Numbered from the stretch's first letter, positions 9,740 through 22,860 are shown. The stretch is 64,000 bases of DNA from Sphagnum compactum (GCA_965153455.1 OZ234498.1:19964001-20028000), one strand, 5' to 3'. The notes: generated by a model not told the origin, from the letters alone. A program made the numbers and translations.

Positions 9740-12290
9740 ACAGTAAGAAGGTGTGTAACATCTTATATATGGAACATTCCCAATGCCAATGTTTTCTTGG
9801 TCAATTTTGTGATGTAGCCAAAAACATGTGTCTAATTAATTATGGATTAAATTATTAATTTTGAACTTTTTTAATTTGATGGTTAGTGTTGGGTTTCTTT
9901 TATTGAATTTAAAGCAAAACATTGGAAACATCCATTTGTTGGATCATCTAATGAAGCACAACATTATTAATGTCTATTGTCGCATCCTATGGTGACCCCA
10001 AATCAAAGTTTCTTTTCCAATGTCCAAATCCTTATTTATTAATTCTAAAATTTCAAAAGTTTACGATTAATTAAATACATTATCAAAGTGACAATCATCC
10101 ATATGAAGGTTTAACCAAATTTGATTATAAACAAGATAAGAAAGTAATTTTTTTAAATCTTTCTATATTTGTGGCTACCTACTTGAACCATGTATATAGA
10201 AATTTGGTAAGTTTTCTTAAATTATTTTTTATTTATGGCAATTGAAAATCTCATAATTTATTTTTCTTTTTAACTTGTAAATTTTATTTTTGGTGACATT
10301 TCACCCTTAGGAAAAAGGCTCCTTGATAAAGGAGAACTAAGGATTTTCTTAAAGCAAATTTTCACCATGTTGTGAAAAATAGTTTGGAAAAGGAATAGTT
10401 TGTCACAACTTCCTTATAGTTAAAAAAAAGAAATCATCAAAACAAGAAATTCTTTATTTTAAAATCACCACAATTTCATAAATATTAAAAGGTGTTTGAG
10501 ATTTTTACTTTCATATTGTGAATGTCACCAAATTTGGCTAAATATATTTGTGGATGATCATCACTTGAGCAACATCACAAAATTGGGGGGAAAGAAAAAA
10601 AACAATTGTTACAAACTCATTGAAAGCATGGACACAAGATTTATGAAAGAAATTAAACAAGTAAGAAAATCAAAATTTTGGCTTTTGAAAGAAAATGGTG
10701 TTTAATTTAGGATAATACAAAAGATGTACCTAGTTTGTCATACGTGCAATTTAGTTTTAAATAAATTTATTTTAATATGTTAAAATAGGTTTTAAATTTC
10801 GAGATTCAATTTGACCCTTAAATTGCACAATTTTGAATTAAACTAAATTTCATACTGAATTCAACCCTTATAACTATATATGTGTTTTTGGATATTTGGG
10901 TGTGGATTAAGGTTTTTTTTTCAACTTTGTTGAATAGGAGGAATGGTGAACATCTAAAAGATGAATGAATATGTTTCATTATGATATCACTTCCATTTAT
11001 TTTTTTGCAATTGAAAAAAATGTGAATAACAAATCAATCAACTCCATCACCAAAATTTCAAACCTATCTTAAATTGATTGCATTTTCATTACATCAATCA
11101 ATTCTTTGCTCAATGTTCTTGAAAGAAAAAATAATTTGCTATGACAACCTTTAGTCTCTAAAGCTCCTTCCATTTCAAGTTATATAAAATCTCATTTGAA
11201 ATGATCAAAGCTAACATTGGGAAGTTTATGGATGGGAAGTTTGTGATGGTGTAATATAAACCTTGCAAGGTCCAAAAATTTATTGTTCATCACATTTGAA
11301 AACATCATTTGCCATGATAGATTAACATTATCATATCCAACAACAAGCAAAGAAATATCTTCATAATTGACAAGTGACTATCAGTAACTTGACAAACTTA
11401 AGATGATAATACAACAATCATTAGTAAATTTGGAAACAAATTGAATTTGATGTCAAATACTTGAGAATGTTGAAGGAAGAATTGAATATCCAATAATAAG
11501 AATTGAAGAATCATACAAGGTTTCAACAAGAGCTGCAAATGTGATGAGATATTTAGTAATTGCAATGTCGATTGTTTAATTAACATCACGAGGTGCATGC
11601 AATTTAGAAATGCCAAAATCTTTGGCAAGAAAACAAACATGTATTCATAATTTGGCATAATTAGTCTTTTTACCTTTCTACTCTAATGCATCAAAAGGTA
11701 TGAAAAAAACAATACTAGAAATATTCATAAGACCTCCACATGATTATTCCATGTTTGCTTGCATGTGTTTGAATTTTGAGGAAGAAAGTAAACACTCACA
11801 ATGGTGCAAATTATAGCCCCTTTCATTTTTTGCATTAATGCACTAGGAATTATGAAATAAATGATAATATACATATATGTCTGATACCCGGCGGGGTTTA
11901 GGGCCAGAAAACCCTAAACCCTTGGTACCATGAGAAATTTTAATTTTTTTGGGGGGGACAAAAAGGGTTTTTAGGCCGGGTTTACATGAGGGCCTGGGCT
12001 TAATTGCTCATGGGCCCAAGATTGAATGTTTTGGCCCAACAATTGGACTCAACAAAGTCATATAAATTATACTATTTTATGAATTGGGCTTAAGTTATGT
12101 AAACTTTTTGGGTCCAATTATAGGTTCAAAATTTTATTTTATCTCCTTTCTCTTAGTTTCATCATTTAAGTTCCCTATGCAAGAATTTGAAATTGTGTTT
12201 TCTTCTTTACTCTCACATTTCTTGACACTTTTTTCCTTTGCTCATTTTGTTTTGGAATGCTCTTATTTCAACTCACACTTTCTACTTTCA
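9740..12290. other. AT-rich intergenic region
   Basis: No coding region supported. A short piece of the palindrome-core family sits at about 10510-10610 (ccaaatttggctaaat ... tggatgatcatcac ... acatcacaaaattg). The rest is low-complexity AT-rich sequence. Confidence 0.5.
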
Positions 12291-12293
12291 TTT

Positions 12294-12296
<3 letters not shown>

Positions 12297-12335
<39 letters not shown>

Positions 12336-12336
12336 A
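12297..12336. repeat. (CT)n-(AT)n microsatellite
   Basis: A run of about 13 CT units passes directly into a short run of AT units. Confidence 0.9.
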
Positions 12337-12883
12337 TATCCATTTTTTTCATATTCATTTTTTTTCAATTCCTTTTTTTCTTTTCTAATGTTTTTTCTCA
12401 CTTTTGAAGTATCCTAATAATTTTAGACTACACAACATTTCTGGCTTCTCGCTTCACTCCATTTCTGAAAATGACAATTTTGATCCAATGGTTATGATGG
12501 TTCAAAAATTAATTAAAAAATAAATAAACTTTTTGGGCCCAAAGGAGGAAATTGGGTCTCCATCCCAAGAACATTCCTTTTATTATCTTGGGTCCAAATT
12601 TTTTGACGCCATAGGGTGTGTGTCATGTAGGATGATATACCATTCATTTTAACGATTTCAGACACCCCAACCCCATGTAAAATCACTTGGGCCCAATTTT
12701 AAGTTCTTAACCAATAGGATTGGTCTACTGGTCTACTCCGTTTTTAAATCGGACCTGGGCCCTCGTGTAAAGCGGGCCTTAGGTTTTGAGTGGCGGGAAC
12801 GGCGCTTGTCCGGAGAGGCCATGGCTGTTGCAGTTGGTGCGAGAGGAAGCTTGCGAAAACAAGGTTGGTGAATCGGTGAGGAA

Positions 12884-13797
12884 GTGTGTAACCTGCATCT
12901 TCAAGCAAGAATGTTCGCCCTGGAGAAGTCCGTTTCCGCAGATGATTTTTCTTTGCGCTCCGACGACGTACGCCCATTTCCCTTTCTCCCATCTCCGATT
13001 CTACCTACACGCTTGTCTGTAGAGGATGCAGGGAAGAGGATGGAGGAATTGCGTTGTGGACTTGTAGGAAACTTCTCCATAGCTCCTTCGGAGCACGCGC
13101 CTTCTGTTCTTGCTTCTCCGCCCTTGACAGAATCGTGCAACCCTGTTGTTGCTGCTACCAGCAGGACCGAGAGAGCACGGTCTCCTTCTTTGAGCGCTCC
13201 ATGCATCAAGACAGGAAGGGAAGCAAGGGTTGCGGCGGAGGTTCGTGAGGCAGTTGAGGCAGAAAGAGCTCGCAAATGGATGATTGGGAGATCGATTGGC
13301 TGCACACCTGCGCACAAGGTCTTCAGATTCCGGATCTAAGCGGCATTTTCTGCAACGAAGCTGATCTGACGACGACCGCAAGCGCAATCGGGGAGGTGCT
13401 GGACATTGATGAGCGTGAGGTTTACTTCACGAGGCTAGCGGGCCCGGTGATCACCGTCGGCCTGGAGTGGGGCCCGAGGATCACCGTGGCGATGGCGGAC
13501 ATCGGTCGTCTCCCAGGTTATATACGAATCCCATCTCTCGATGAGAACAACCCTCTGGACGCCACCATTCCGCACAAGATTCTATACTCTGGACACCCAG
13601 AACAGTGCCTGAAGTGCAGGAAGTTTGGGCACATGGCCAGAGTTTGCACTACACGACGATCTCCTCTGTGGGACGACAGCGGCATCAGCAGCATCAGCAG
13701 GGATCCGCAGATGCCCTGGTGGTGTTTCTTTCCTCCAAAAATGCAAATTGCACACACACTGCCAATGGACCTTAAGGTACTGACAAGATGGGCATGA
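12884..13797 (+). pseudogene. Frameshifted gag-like protein with CCHC zinc knuckle
   Basis: This lies in a GC-rich island in otherwise AT-rich DNA. The first frame (12884-13339) is Ser/Pro/Ala-rich and ends in a charged stretch (EVREAVEAERARKW). It overlaps a second frame (13276-13797) offset by one base. The second frame has an N-terminal part (GEVLDIDEREVYFTRLAG) followed by a single CX2CX4HX4C knuckle, CLKCRKFGHMARVC, preceded by HKILYSGHPEQ. That order resembles the DUF4283/zf-CCHC proteins of plant LINE-type ORF1 and gag-like elements. No reverse transcriptase follows, so it is a fragment, a solo ORF1 or a captured copy. The frame shift could be real decay or could hide an intron. Alternative: a host zinc-knuckle protein. 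Confidence 0.45.
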
Positions 13798-13829
13798 TCT
13801 GGATGCTGCTGGTAGCAAGGAAAGAGGGA

Positions 13830-14734
13830 CTGAGCTACATCTCTGCTACCCCTGAAGAAAATGTTATCAAAATCCAAACAGAGCTGGGTAAAAGAAAAGA
13901 CTTTAAGATGGAATGGAAGTGCCATCATTAGGATGAGTACTCAATAAAGAGTGTAATTCTTCAGATGATGCATGTGTGCAATTTCACTAGCAACTTTCAT
14001 GAGCACTTGATCCAAGGATTTGTGATTTTGTGCCCTTGGTTGTGAATCTTTGGTGGTGTACATGTGTACCCTTGGACTCTGCAATTGACACAGCTCACAT
14101 GTAGCGCTCTGCATCAGCAATTTGTTAACATTGTCCGTTCATTAGGGTGCACATAGTCTTCTATGAGTAGGGATGTGAGCTTCATCAATCCCAGATTGCA
14201 TTAAACAGTGCAAGTCTTGGTCATCCTTGTGGACCACATATGCTGACACTCTGCGGTGATGCAGAAGGTCATGGGTTTCCAACTGGGAGGATTTCTGAAT
14301 TTGAAGGTGCTGCACATGTCTCTGCCATGTCCCTGCTCTTATCAATTGGGCATTGCAGGAGTCTGATGGTGTTTGGTGCAACAATCTTCCTAGTAGGTTC
14401 TACAGTATATCATGATCAAGGTCTTGCATATCACTCAGCACAACTAATGGAATCCTGCTGATAATATATACCAGCTTCTTACCTGAACCATTGTCACTGG
14501 ACAGACAGTACTAGTATGTCTAAGTTGCACATTGTGAAAAACAACAGATACTTCAATTTTATTCAGATTACTGAGGCTTCCAGTGTATTGGTCTCTTACG
14601 AAGTTCATCAAAGTTCACCTTAGTTATGTGAAGGTTACATTTGCATGAGATGATGAGTTTGTGCATGCACTACGAGTGAAGATAACAAACTACATGTCAA
14701 ATGTTCACCTCCTATTTACCAGGAGCTTGGGGCT
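13830..14734. other. No gene seen
   Basis: Sequence downstream of the CCHC frame. Short open frames on both strands show no recognisable domain, and no reverse transcriptase motif was found. Confidence 0.4.
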
Positions 14735-15000
14735 GTTTTTTTTTGACGAGGACAATTTTTTGGCAAATTTCAACCTGAAAATACGATTTCAACCTATCCG
14801 AAAGACATTATTCAGAGAAAAGTCGCCCAAATTTGCCAGATTTTGAAGAAATTTTTCCAAATTTTCAGATTTTTATCCAGTAGGTAGCAAACAATATAAG
14901 TGGATTCTGCTTTGTTTCAACTTTCATATCTAGTATGTAATCAAATTTGGCTAAATGAATTTCTCAATGATTGCCACTTTGCCTACATCACAAAAATCCT
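14735..15000 (+). mobile_element. Palindrome-core MITE-like element
   Basis: Shares the ordered words ttttttggcaaatttcaacc, gatttcaacc, gcccaaatttgccagatttt, aaatttggctaaat and ctacatcaca with the copies at 22655-22860 and 39590-39815. A second truncated copy follows at about 15050-15215 with an intact gtagccaaatttggctaa core. Confidence 0.55.
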
Positions 15001-15788
15001 TGAGAAAAACCCTGGCTCAGGGGTGAATCACAAAGTAGCCAAATATCAAGCCATTTTTTTTTTCTAAAATCATCATATTTAGACAATAGGATTGCAGCAT
15101 GTTCTCAAAATACAGCAGGATTCTTAAAATTTTCTATTGTCCTATGACCTGTAGCCAAATTTGGCTAAACGCTCTTGTGGATGACTGCTAGTGTGCCTAC
15201 ATCACAAAATTGAAAGAAACCAAAACCCAAAAAAAAAGCACCCTGATCTCAAATGCAGCCTACTGGTTGCATTTATAGACAATGAATATTTGCATTGGCT
15301 ACTCATTGAGGGCCACAATTGTTCAAATCTCCACAACGTTTCCACCTCCAAGTATTCATATAGTTTTCAATTACCATTTCACCTGTGACCTTTTATTATA
15401 CTCCTTGTGGTGATAACAGATTGTATCTAACTTCTTCTCATGGTGAATGTTCTAATCCACAATCAACTTCAATAATCTATCACAAAACTATTTCATCAAC
15501 TTCAACAATTCATTGGCGATTTACTTTGAACTGGTCCCTCGAAAAAAAGGTCAATTCAGAGTTTCCTCGAGTGATCTTGGAGCCCCAGATGACTCCGTAA
15601 ATGGTATAATGTAGAAAACTAATGGTTGGATTGGAGCAAAGCCATGCTCATTTCCACATAATTCAGCAAGGCTGTTTCTAACCCTAAATTTTTGCCCTAC
15701 GGTACAATACTGTACAGTAAAAGGTCCCAGAAAAAAATGGGAATTCAACAGGAAAGGCCTGCCTAGTGGTCACGGACCTCCTCACAGA

Positions 15789-18700
15789 TTAGAAGAGAAT
15801 TCTAAGGTACAGAATGAGCCAAAAAGTAAGTGAAATAACTGCCAAAATATGCTCCCAAAACAGTATTGCAGATGCTTCTTTTTCTGCATGGCCATGGAGA
15901 TTGGCCACAGCTCCTGTCACGCACCAAAAATGACAAACTTAATCAACACCCAAGATTACAAAAAACTCATTCAAACTGACCACTTCAGCTGGTGTTGCAT
16001 GGGTGCACTTCAATCAATCATCTTAACATGTGTGACAGAAATGAATAAATACTTCATCATGATTCAGAGCTCCCCAAATCATATAAGAAATCACACATGT
16101 GTAGAAGTTACCTGCAAGTATGGAAGTAGGCATAGACTGCTGCAGGAGGAGCACAAACTGGAACATTTTGTTGTTGGGTGGAAGAAACCCCAATCTGTCA
16201 GCTGTGAGAACTACCACTATTCCTACTGGTGGCAACAAAAACAGTCTCGTGAATGTAATTGCGATTGTTGACCGTATGCCCAACTGTGAACTTCCAGGTC
16301 CTACATTTCAATTCCAGAATTTAGTTATTCGGACCTAGGAGGGACATGCATAATTTCCTTGGATTGCAGCAAGTCCAATGCAAGACTGATCAATCTCTTC
16401 ACAACAGCCCTCAATAAACAAGAAGTTTTACAATGTATAGTAACAAATTGTTGATGTCCTGCAGTCATGGAGGTTGAGGTCCAGTTGCTTGAGGCAAGAG
16501 ATAGTACATGCAAATAATGGAATGCTTCAAGTGGGTGAAAATTCTGATAGCAAAACTCACCACCAACTAAATTGCCACCCAAGACCAACATAATACAAGG
16601 GACCATTGCTCCCCTGCAGAAACCCAGACAGTCAAAAGAACAGTTTAGTTCAATTTCAGTGGACATTTTCTGCACAATGTCAGTACCCAAATATACAGTC
16701 TCTCTTAAAAGTGAAAACAAGTCAAAGTGCATTTTCAATAGATGCGGAGTGCCCTTCAAGCTAGAAAGGTTTAGGTCCACATTTACCCCAACAAATTGAG
16801 GCTGTCATAGAAGAAGAAAAAGACCGAATGTTCCTCAAACATGAGATTTCTTAACCATGGTACTGAGCCCATCACCAATGCCAAGAACTGCACAATTCCA
16901 ATTTCACCCAGTCTTGTTGTCAGTTCAGGCTTTCCTAGATGGTCAATCTTTTACTATATGGGCAGATGGAAGACAACTCAGTGTTGAGCACAACTTTTAC
17001 AAGTGGCATTTTGAGATTGTTATGGGCCAAATGAGATTGTGGTGCCAGCATAATTTGATGCAACATACCGAAGCAACAACTGGAGGCTGGAAAATATGTT
17101 GCAGGTTTGATTGAGCCAAGTATGTTAGCCATCCTCCTGAGATCTGAAAGCAAACAATTATAAAACAAATGTGAGAAACCGGTCATTCCTTACAACTTAA
17201 TGGGTACTCTTCTGAGCAGCTCATAAAGTAGAGACAGGTTTCTGGACTTTGTCCGACTCCTATTGCAGAATCAAGCCTGATTTCCATGCACTACAATTGC
17301 CAATCAATTGGGTGTTAAGGAAAGAGTTTGTAACTCTGACCTTGGGCAAGGTATCGGAAGAAGATTGAGGGAGCAATAGGGGGACCACTATGGAATCTTC
17401 TTTTTTGACATCATCTATCAGAATTGTGTCCGAATATCCATTAGCATAGTCTGAATTCATGCTCTCCACTTTTATATCAATGTCAGAACATGATCCCCCA
17501 CTTCTTTCTAAGGAATTGGCACCTTTTGGTGGTGCCAACATGTGATACACAAAGGTATACACTATTACAGCCCCAACCTGCAAAACATACTCACATCATC
17601 TCAGAACCCAATTACAGATGGAAGTGCCTGCCTCTTGGAATGTTGGAAGCCCGAAGGATCACAGAATGCATTACATACTCCAATCTCAAAGATGATCAAT
17701 AATCTTCATAAGCACCTACTAGAGAACTTCTCCATTTTATGGATTTAAAGTTGGCCTGAGAAATGACCTAATAATAAGCTTACAGAAATTTTAGATCTTA
17801 GAAACCAAAAGCGAAACTCAGGAGCCATGTGACCATGATGCTGGCTAGCCCAACAAAACCTCAACGACAAGAAGAATGCCAAAAGAAACAACGAAGAAAC
17901 AGGAACACAAACATACCCATTGGCCAAAAGAGATATATGCCACACCCTCTGAATTGCAAGCTTCAGGATCCATCCCAAATGGATTGTTATTGTCTCGACA
18001 TATTGCTCCTATGATCACTAGTGGTATGTTGCCAATATTCCCTGTCCAATTAATAAGAGAAGAGAATGGCAGCTATACACTCAGCCTCTCATTGTGAGCA
18101 ATAAGTGTGATGTATGCTATTCCGATAGATGACATCAAACAATTCATAGAAAAAAGACTGTGTGTACATCTTGTTCTATTGATTCAATCACAAATTTTGA
18201 GGAACAAAGACTGTGCATCAGAGTACAGCTTGAGCACTTTGAAGGACTTGAAAATTTGGGATTGAATCATGTGTTCTGTTAAGAGAACTTGAAACAGCAT
18301 TGTAACATTAAGCATGCTTCCAGAGGTTGTTGGGTACTTCTCAGGTGGTGTTGTGTCTTGTGCATGATTTCTCTTGGAAGTCAGAAGATAATTCAAGAAG
18401 TTTAGTTATCTAAATTCAGGCTGTTCATTTCTAAGAATTATGAGAAGTGGTTGAACATAGCCAATAAAACAAACCAAAGAAAAAATCCTTTATGTTTGTG
18501 CTAACCATCAGAGGCTTGGGGATCCAAAACCATCTTGCTTGCTTACCTATGCCAATCATAATGATGAAAAAGTTGAAAAATTGTGGAGGTGGTTTGATAA
18601 TGAGTGCCATCACATAGCCAATTAAGCACCCCAAAAAAGCTCCAAGTATAATATTTGCTGGAATGAACCACCTGTGCCAACCAACCAATTGCACCACACG

Positions 18701-20344
18701 TTGAGCTCCATAACAATCCAAATCCAAGCACTTACCAGGAGAAAGGAAAAACTTCAAAACTCATTGCATGAGAGTCCTCAGTCATTATTGCCTGACCCAA
18801 ATTATACTGTGAGATTTGAAAGTGGTTGTTTCACCAGGCTGCTTAACCCATCCAAGATCTTTTTCAGCGTTTTTTTTAAGGGAAAATTTTCAACACTTGG
18901 TGACAAAAAAAATAAATCCAGTGTGATTCATACGAAGGATTTTTGTGGAAAAAATATGCCAAAGTTGCTAGATTTTGAGTAAATTTTTTTTTCCTGAAAT
19001 CGCCATATTTGGACAATCAGTTCCAGAAGCAGGTTGCCAAATTATAGCAGGATTCTTAAAACTTCCTACTTTCCTCTCTGACCTGTAGTTGCCAAATTTG
19101 GCATTATTCCTTTTTGTGGATGATTGAATGTGAGTGCGGCTACATCACAAAACTGGAAAAAAGAGAAAAAAGCCCCCTAGTTTCATGCTTAATGGAATTT
19201 CATTTCTGTAGGAATAATAGCAATTCAAACCCTCCCATCCTTCTCTTCACCAGTCAAGCTCATTAGCTCTACCTGTAGGATGATCACTTCAAGACTGGAT
19301 GTGTCTGTGTGCAAACTGAAATTCAGCCTGGTAGGTAGATATTCTCAGAACAATCTGAAGGACTTGGCAAAATTATATGAGACTTCCAAGCTACCCAGGT
19401 TCAAAAAAATCACAAGAAATCTTTTTTAGGATTCCCTGTGGGGATCATCAAGAAGAACTTGAATTCAAGCATGAAATTGTTTGTTTGACAGTGGGAAAAT
19501 ACAATGATCCCTCTGTTTCACAATGGGAAAATTAGAATAAAACATGGAAATATATTGGTCCCACCACACTTCCCTTGGAGAGCTTTCCCTATGTTTTGCT
19601 AATTCAACTTTAATTTGTCAGAGCTTTCCACTCTTTTCCCTACAGAGAATGCTGAATTTTTTTTTTGTAAATGTGAAGTGCAGGGAGAGCTCACAAGTCA
19701 CTCACCATTGAAGTATTTTCTCCACACTGACAGCCTTCCCCAGTTGAGTAAAAATCAGGCATGGCAAAAACAGAGAAAACACCAGCTGCATGTCCCCACC
19801 CCCCGACAACCACCCACAACCCCATCTCCCATGGATGATGATCAATGCCAACGTGTTGAGATCAGCTTTCAGCTTTTCTAGTGCAACTTCAACTGGTTGG
19901 AACAAACCCACAATCCCATCTCCATGGATGATGATGATGATCAGTGACAGAGCCCTTTCTGAGAGCTTCAGCAACAAGGTGAAGTCTGAGACAGAGAGAA
20001 AGAAGAGATGTTCAAGGACAAGGACATGAAGGGCATGTCTTCTCTTGATTAACAGCCCATGCTACTGTTTAATTCTTTGCAGAAAGAAATTTCTAAACCG
20101 AGCCAGGCTTTGTAACCAAGAGAAGCTGGAGGGGTCTGCATGAGAGCTGCATGGCGAAGAAGATGTACACCTTGCTGAGCAACCGACGAGAGAGCGCTGG
20201 CAGGATGTTGATGTAAGGACTGGCCATGGCCAAGCCAAAACCGCATAACACCAACACCTTTGCTATGGGCAACACTGCAAATTCCAGCAGGTTTCCAACT
20301 GAAATTTCCAAGTGCAGCAATGTTGTCCCCAATATCCGATCCAT
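15789..20344 (-). CDS. PIN-LIKES (PILS) auxin transport facilitator, 10 exons
   Basis: Membrane-transport (Mem_trans, PF03547) protein. In the known family, PILS proteins sit in the ER membrane and control intracellular auxin. Exons: 20171-20344, 19706-19785, 18547-18671, 17917-18041, 17341-17577, 17069-17143, 16787-16887, 16561-16613, 16112-16300 and 15789-15913. All introns are GT-AG and every junction keeps phase, giving 427 aa, a normal family length. Recognisable blocks are an N-terminal membrane segment (AVLPIAKVLVLCGFGLAM), LVFSLFLPCLIFTQLG, WFIPANIILGAFLG, GNIGNIPLVIIGAICRDNNN followed by NPFG, SEGVAYISFGQW, VGAVIVYTFVYHMLAPP, a hydrophilic central loop (aa about 185-247), HIFQPPVVAS, GAMVPCIMLVLGGNLVGG, LLLQQSMPTSILAG, and a C-terminal block with AILFWEHILAV. 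Intron 2 (18672-19705) contains a MITE-like element. Weakest points are the exon 5 donor (AAG|gtcaga) and the exact start. No frame break was seen, so it is probably functional. Confidence 0.9.
18860..19155 (+). mobile_element. Palindrome-core MITE-like element in PILS intron 2
   Basis: Carries gtgtgattcatacgaaggat, cagattt-type words, ccatatttggacaatc, the core gttgccaaatttggcatt, tgtggatgattg and ggctacatcacaaaactgg. It matches the reverse complement of 41425-41690 across its length. Confidence 0.6.
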
Positions 20345-20963
20345 CCTTGTGATCTATAGTAGTAGTAAGTAGCTACCGTGGAATTCTTCTTCAAGTTTCT
20401 CCTAGCTCCTGGCAGCTCCCCAACAATTGCAAACAACAAAAGCATCTAGTAAGCTGGGACCGCTTGCCGCCTTGTGGAAGATGAAAATGAGTTATCATAT
20501 TCAAGCAAAAAAAATCTTTCTCGATGCCCACCCACAACAAACCTCTTCCACAAATCATACTGAAGAAAAGGAAACCAACCCAACATACAAAACAAAACAA
20601 AACAGTCCACAAGAGGAGGAAACCCACTAGTACCTCGATGCCCAATTGGGAATCGGTTTACCTCAACACCATCCCAAACCAATTCTGCACAACTCTTCAG
20701 CTTGCAAAATTATAGCAATTCAACAACACACCCAAAAGAAGAAGAAGAAGAAGTGGGTGTTTGTGCCTCCAGACTCTTGAACTTCAAGATGATGGAACTC
20801 TTGAAAAAGGTAAATTCCTTTGGAAAAGAAAGAAACCCCCCACTCGCTCTCCCCCCCCCCCCCCAAAAAAAAACGCAAGCTCTCGTAACGTATGGATTCT
20901 AGGAAGACTTTCTTTCTTTCACATTTTCTAGCTTATCGTGTTTTCACTACTAAAGAACCCAAT

Positions 20964-20971
20964 CTTATATA
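20964..20971 (-). promoter_or_regulatory. Possible TATA box for PILS
   Basis: Minus-strand TATATAAG, about 620 bp upstream of the predicted ATG. Use as the promoter would require a long or spliced 5' UTR, so this is a weak call. Confidence 0.2.
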
Positions 20972-21084
20972 CAACTTGGCACTCCCAAAAAGCACACTCG
21001 TCATGTGACCCAAACTTCAACAAAACTCAACTCCGCAATACTGTGATATGCTTTTTTGGCATCAGCCAGAGGTACGAATGACAT

Positions 21085-21109
21085 ATGTGTGTGTGTGTGT
21101 CTCTCTCTC
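21085..21109. repeat. (TG)n-(TC)n microsatellite
   Basis: About seven TG units followed directly by TC units, upstream of the PILS gene. Confidence 0.9.
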
Positions 21110-21424
21110 ACAACAACAGAGGGAGCGCGGACGCCAGGCAGCCAGGCCGCCATCCACAAGCAATCACAAGAACAAGGGGCGGCTCAACATCGTAGTACAA
21201 TGGGCGTGCGCCCCCTCTCCTCTTTATTGGCAAGTTCAATGGAGCATCAGTTAAAATAGGAAATCTTTTGTGAATTTCCCAAAAAAATGAACTCACACTC
21301 ACATACTTGGATCGTTCATAGTAAGTAACACTTAGTGAGCATTCCTCAAAATGTGGGACCAAATGAAAGTTGCATTGTTTTCTTCTCTCTCTCTCTCTCA
21401 TGATTTTATTTTTCCTTTCAATTT

Positions 21425-21540
21425 TGTGATATAAAAAACTGACAATCATGCACAAGAGGAATTAGCCAAATTGGCTTTAGGTGGTCAAAGAGGAATATTA
21501 AAAAATTCTAAGAATCCTGCTAATACAGACCTCCTTCATA
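21425..21540 (-). mobile_element. Truncated palindrome-core element
   Basis: Reverse-oriented end of the dispersed family: caattttgtgat, gacaatcatgcacaagagga, attagccaaattggct, aagaatcctgctaat. Confidence 0.5.
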
Positions 21541-21801
21541 ATGGGGTTATTAGTTCAGGTTGAAAATGGTGACAAAGAGTTTTGAAAATAAAAATTTCAT
21601 GCAACCAATGAGAAGGCTTAGCATGCATTAATTAAGGGGGCTTAGTTTTTGTCGTTTGGGTTTTTTTGGAGAGGTGGGAGGGATAGATTTTTTTGGGTTT
21701 TGTCTGTTCCCAATGTGTTCTTATCAGGTTCATTCCAGGTTCTTCATGTTCCCCAAGTGTTCCTTAAGATGTCCCCAATAGCACCTCAATTTCCTCCCAT
21801 A

Positions 21802-22190
21802 ATAGAGTTATCCTTAAAGTCACCCTCTGCTTTCGCCCCCTATCTCCTCTGCTTTTGCCCCCTATCCCCTCCTTCAGTGGTATCCGCAAAGTAATGAAAT
21901 TTTATTAAATCTAGGTATAGCCTAGTATCTGCAAAGTAAGGAAATTTTATTAAATCTGGGTATGAAATGCTGAAACTCAGCATTTAATGCACAAGGTTCG
22001 AGACTAATTATACTGGTCCTATATGTAGCAGCAGTGAAAATATATGTAGCAGCAGTGCCGGCGCTCAATAGAAAGGAAATAACTGGGACCCAAACTAGTT
22101 TTTCCACCAATCAAAAAATTTCATTCCCAGTTACGCGTTCGATGGCCGTTCTCGCCCCCTAATCGCCAAACTTTACAAATAACTCTATTA
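21802..22190 (+). mobile_element. MITE, AGTTATCC-terminus family, copy A
   Basis: Matches the element at 43306-43701 in the opposite orientation almost throughout. Shared words include cagtggtatccgcaaagtaa, tgctgaaactcagcatttaa, aaactagtttttccaccaat and cgttctcgccccc. The ends are inverted (AGAGTTATCC... / ...ATAACTCTA). An internal block of about 50 bp (gtatcYgcaaagtaaKgaaa...) is tandemly duplicated here but single in copy B. There is no coding capacity. Confidence 0.65.
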
Positions 22191-22654
22191 ACTATTTGGC
22201 CACAGTTCAACTTCCATGTATGTAAAGTGTAAAGGAGATGCCAAAGAGAAGAATATATAAGATTCTAAGTATGTTGGGGGAGTGCCAAATGTTTCAGAAA
22301 AATTGTTGATGGACCAGTTAATGTCCCTCCTCTATTAAAAAAATACTGTGGATGCACCCCCAATCTCGTGACCTAATAGAAAGACAAATAAGTACGCTCA
22401 ATTTATAATTTAAAGAATCCTGCAATATTGTGGCAATACAACTTTGTCCCATTTTTTCCCCAAAAAAATCCTTTGCTTGAGTTGCACCTTTTTTTTTTGT
22501 TTTGGTTTTGTCATAAAGTGGCAAAAATTCATACAAAAGAAAACTCTGCTCTCTCTCTTTCTCTTTCTTCCAAGAAGAGTCAACAAAAAGCAAGCCCAAA
22601 AACAAAAGCAAAAAGCTTTGTATGAACTCAAACTAGTCATAGAACCAGTGTTTT

Positions 22655-22860
22655 TTTATTGGGCGAAATTTCGCCAAATTTTGACCTGAAAAAATATGAT
22701 TTCGACCAATACAAAGGATTTTCCAAGGAAAAAAAATGGCCCAAATGCGCCAGATTTTAATGATGAGTTCCACTAGGTAGCCCAGAATATAGAGTGGCCA
22801 AATCTGACTAAATCATCTTATGGATGAAATGCACTTCAGCTACATCACAAAAATTGAAAA
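22655..22860 (+). mobile_element. Palindrome-core MITE-like element
   Basis: Starts near gggcgaaatttcgccaaatt and runs through atgatttcgacc, cccaaatgcgccagatttt, gtggccaaatctgactaaat and tggatgaaatgcac to ctacatcacaaaaattg. Confidence 0.55.

Noticed and set aside
12884-13797. Possible LTR retrotransposon
   Set aside because: No long terminal repeats, primer-binding site, protease, integrase or RT seen. Only the CCHC region is supported.
17260-17583. Treating the single-exon frame ending SAWKSGLILQ as the PILS C terminus
   Set aside because: Downstream exons with all remaining PILS blocks join in phase if a donor at 17340 is used, so the frame beyond it is read-through into an intron.
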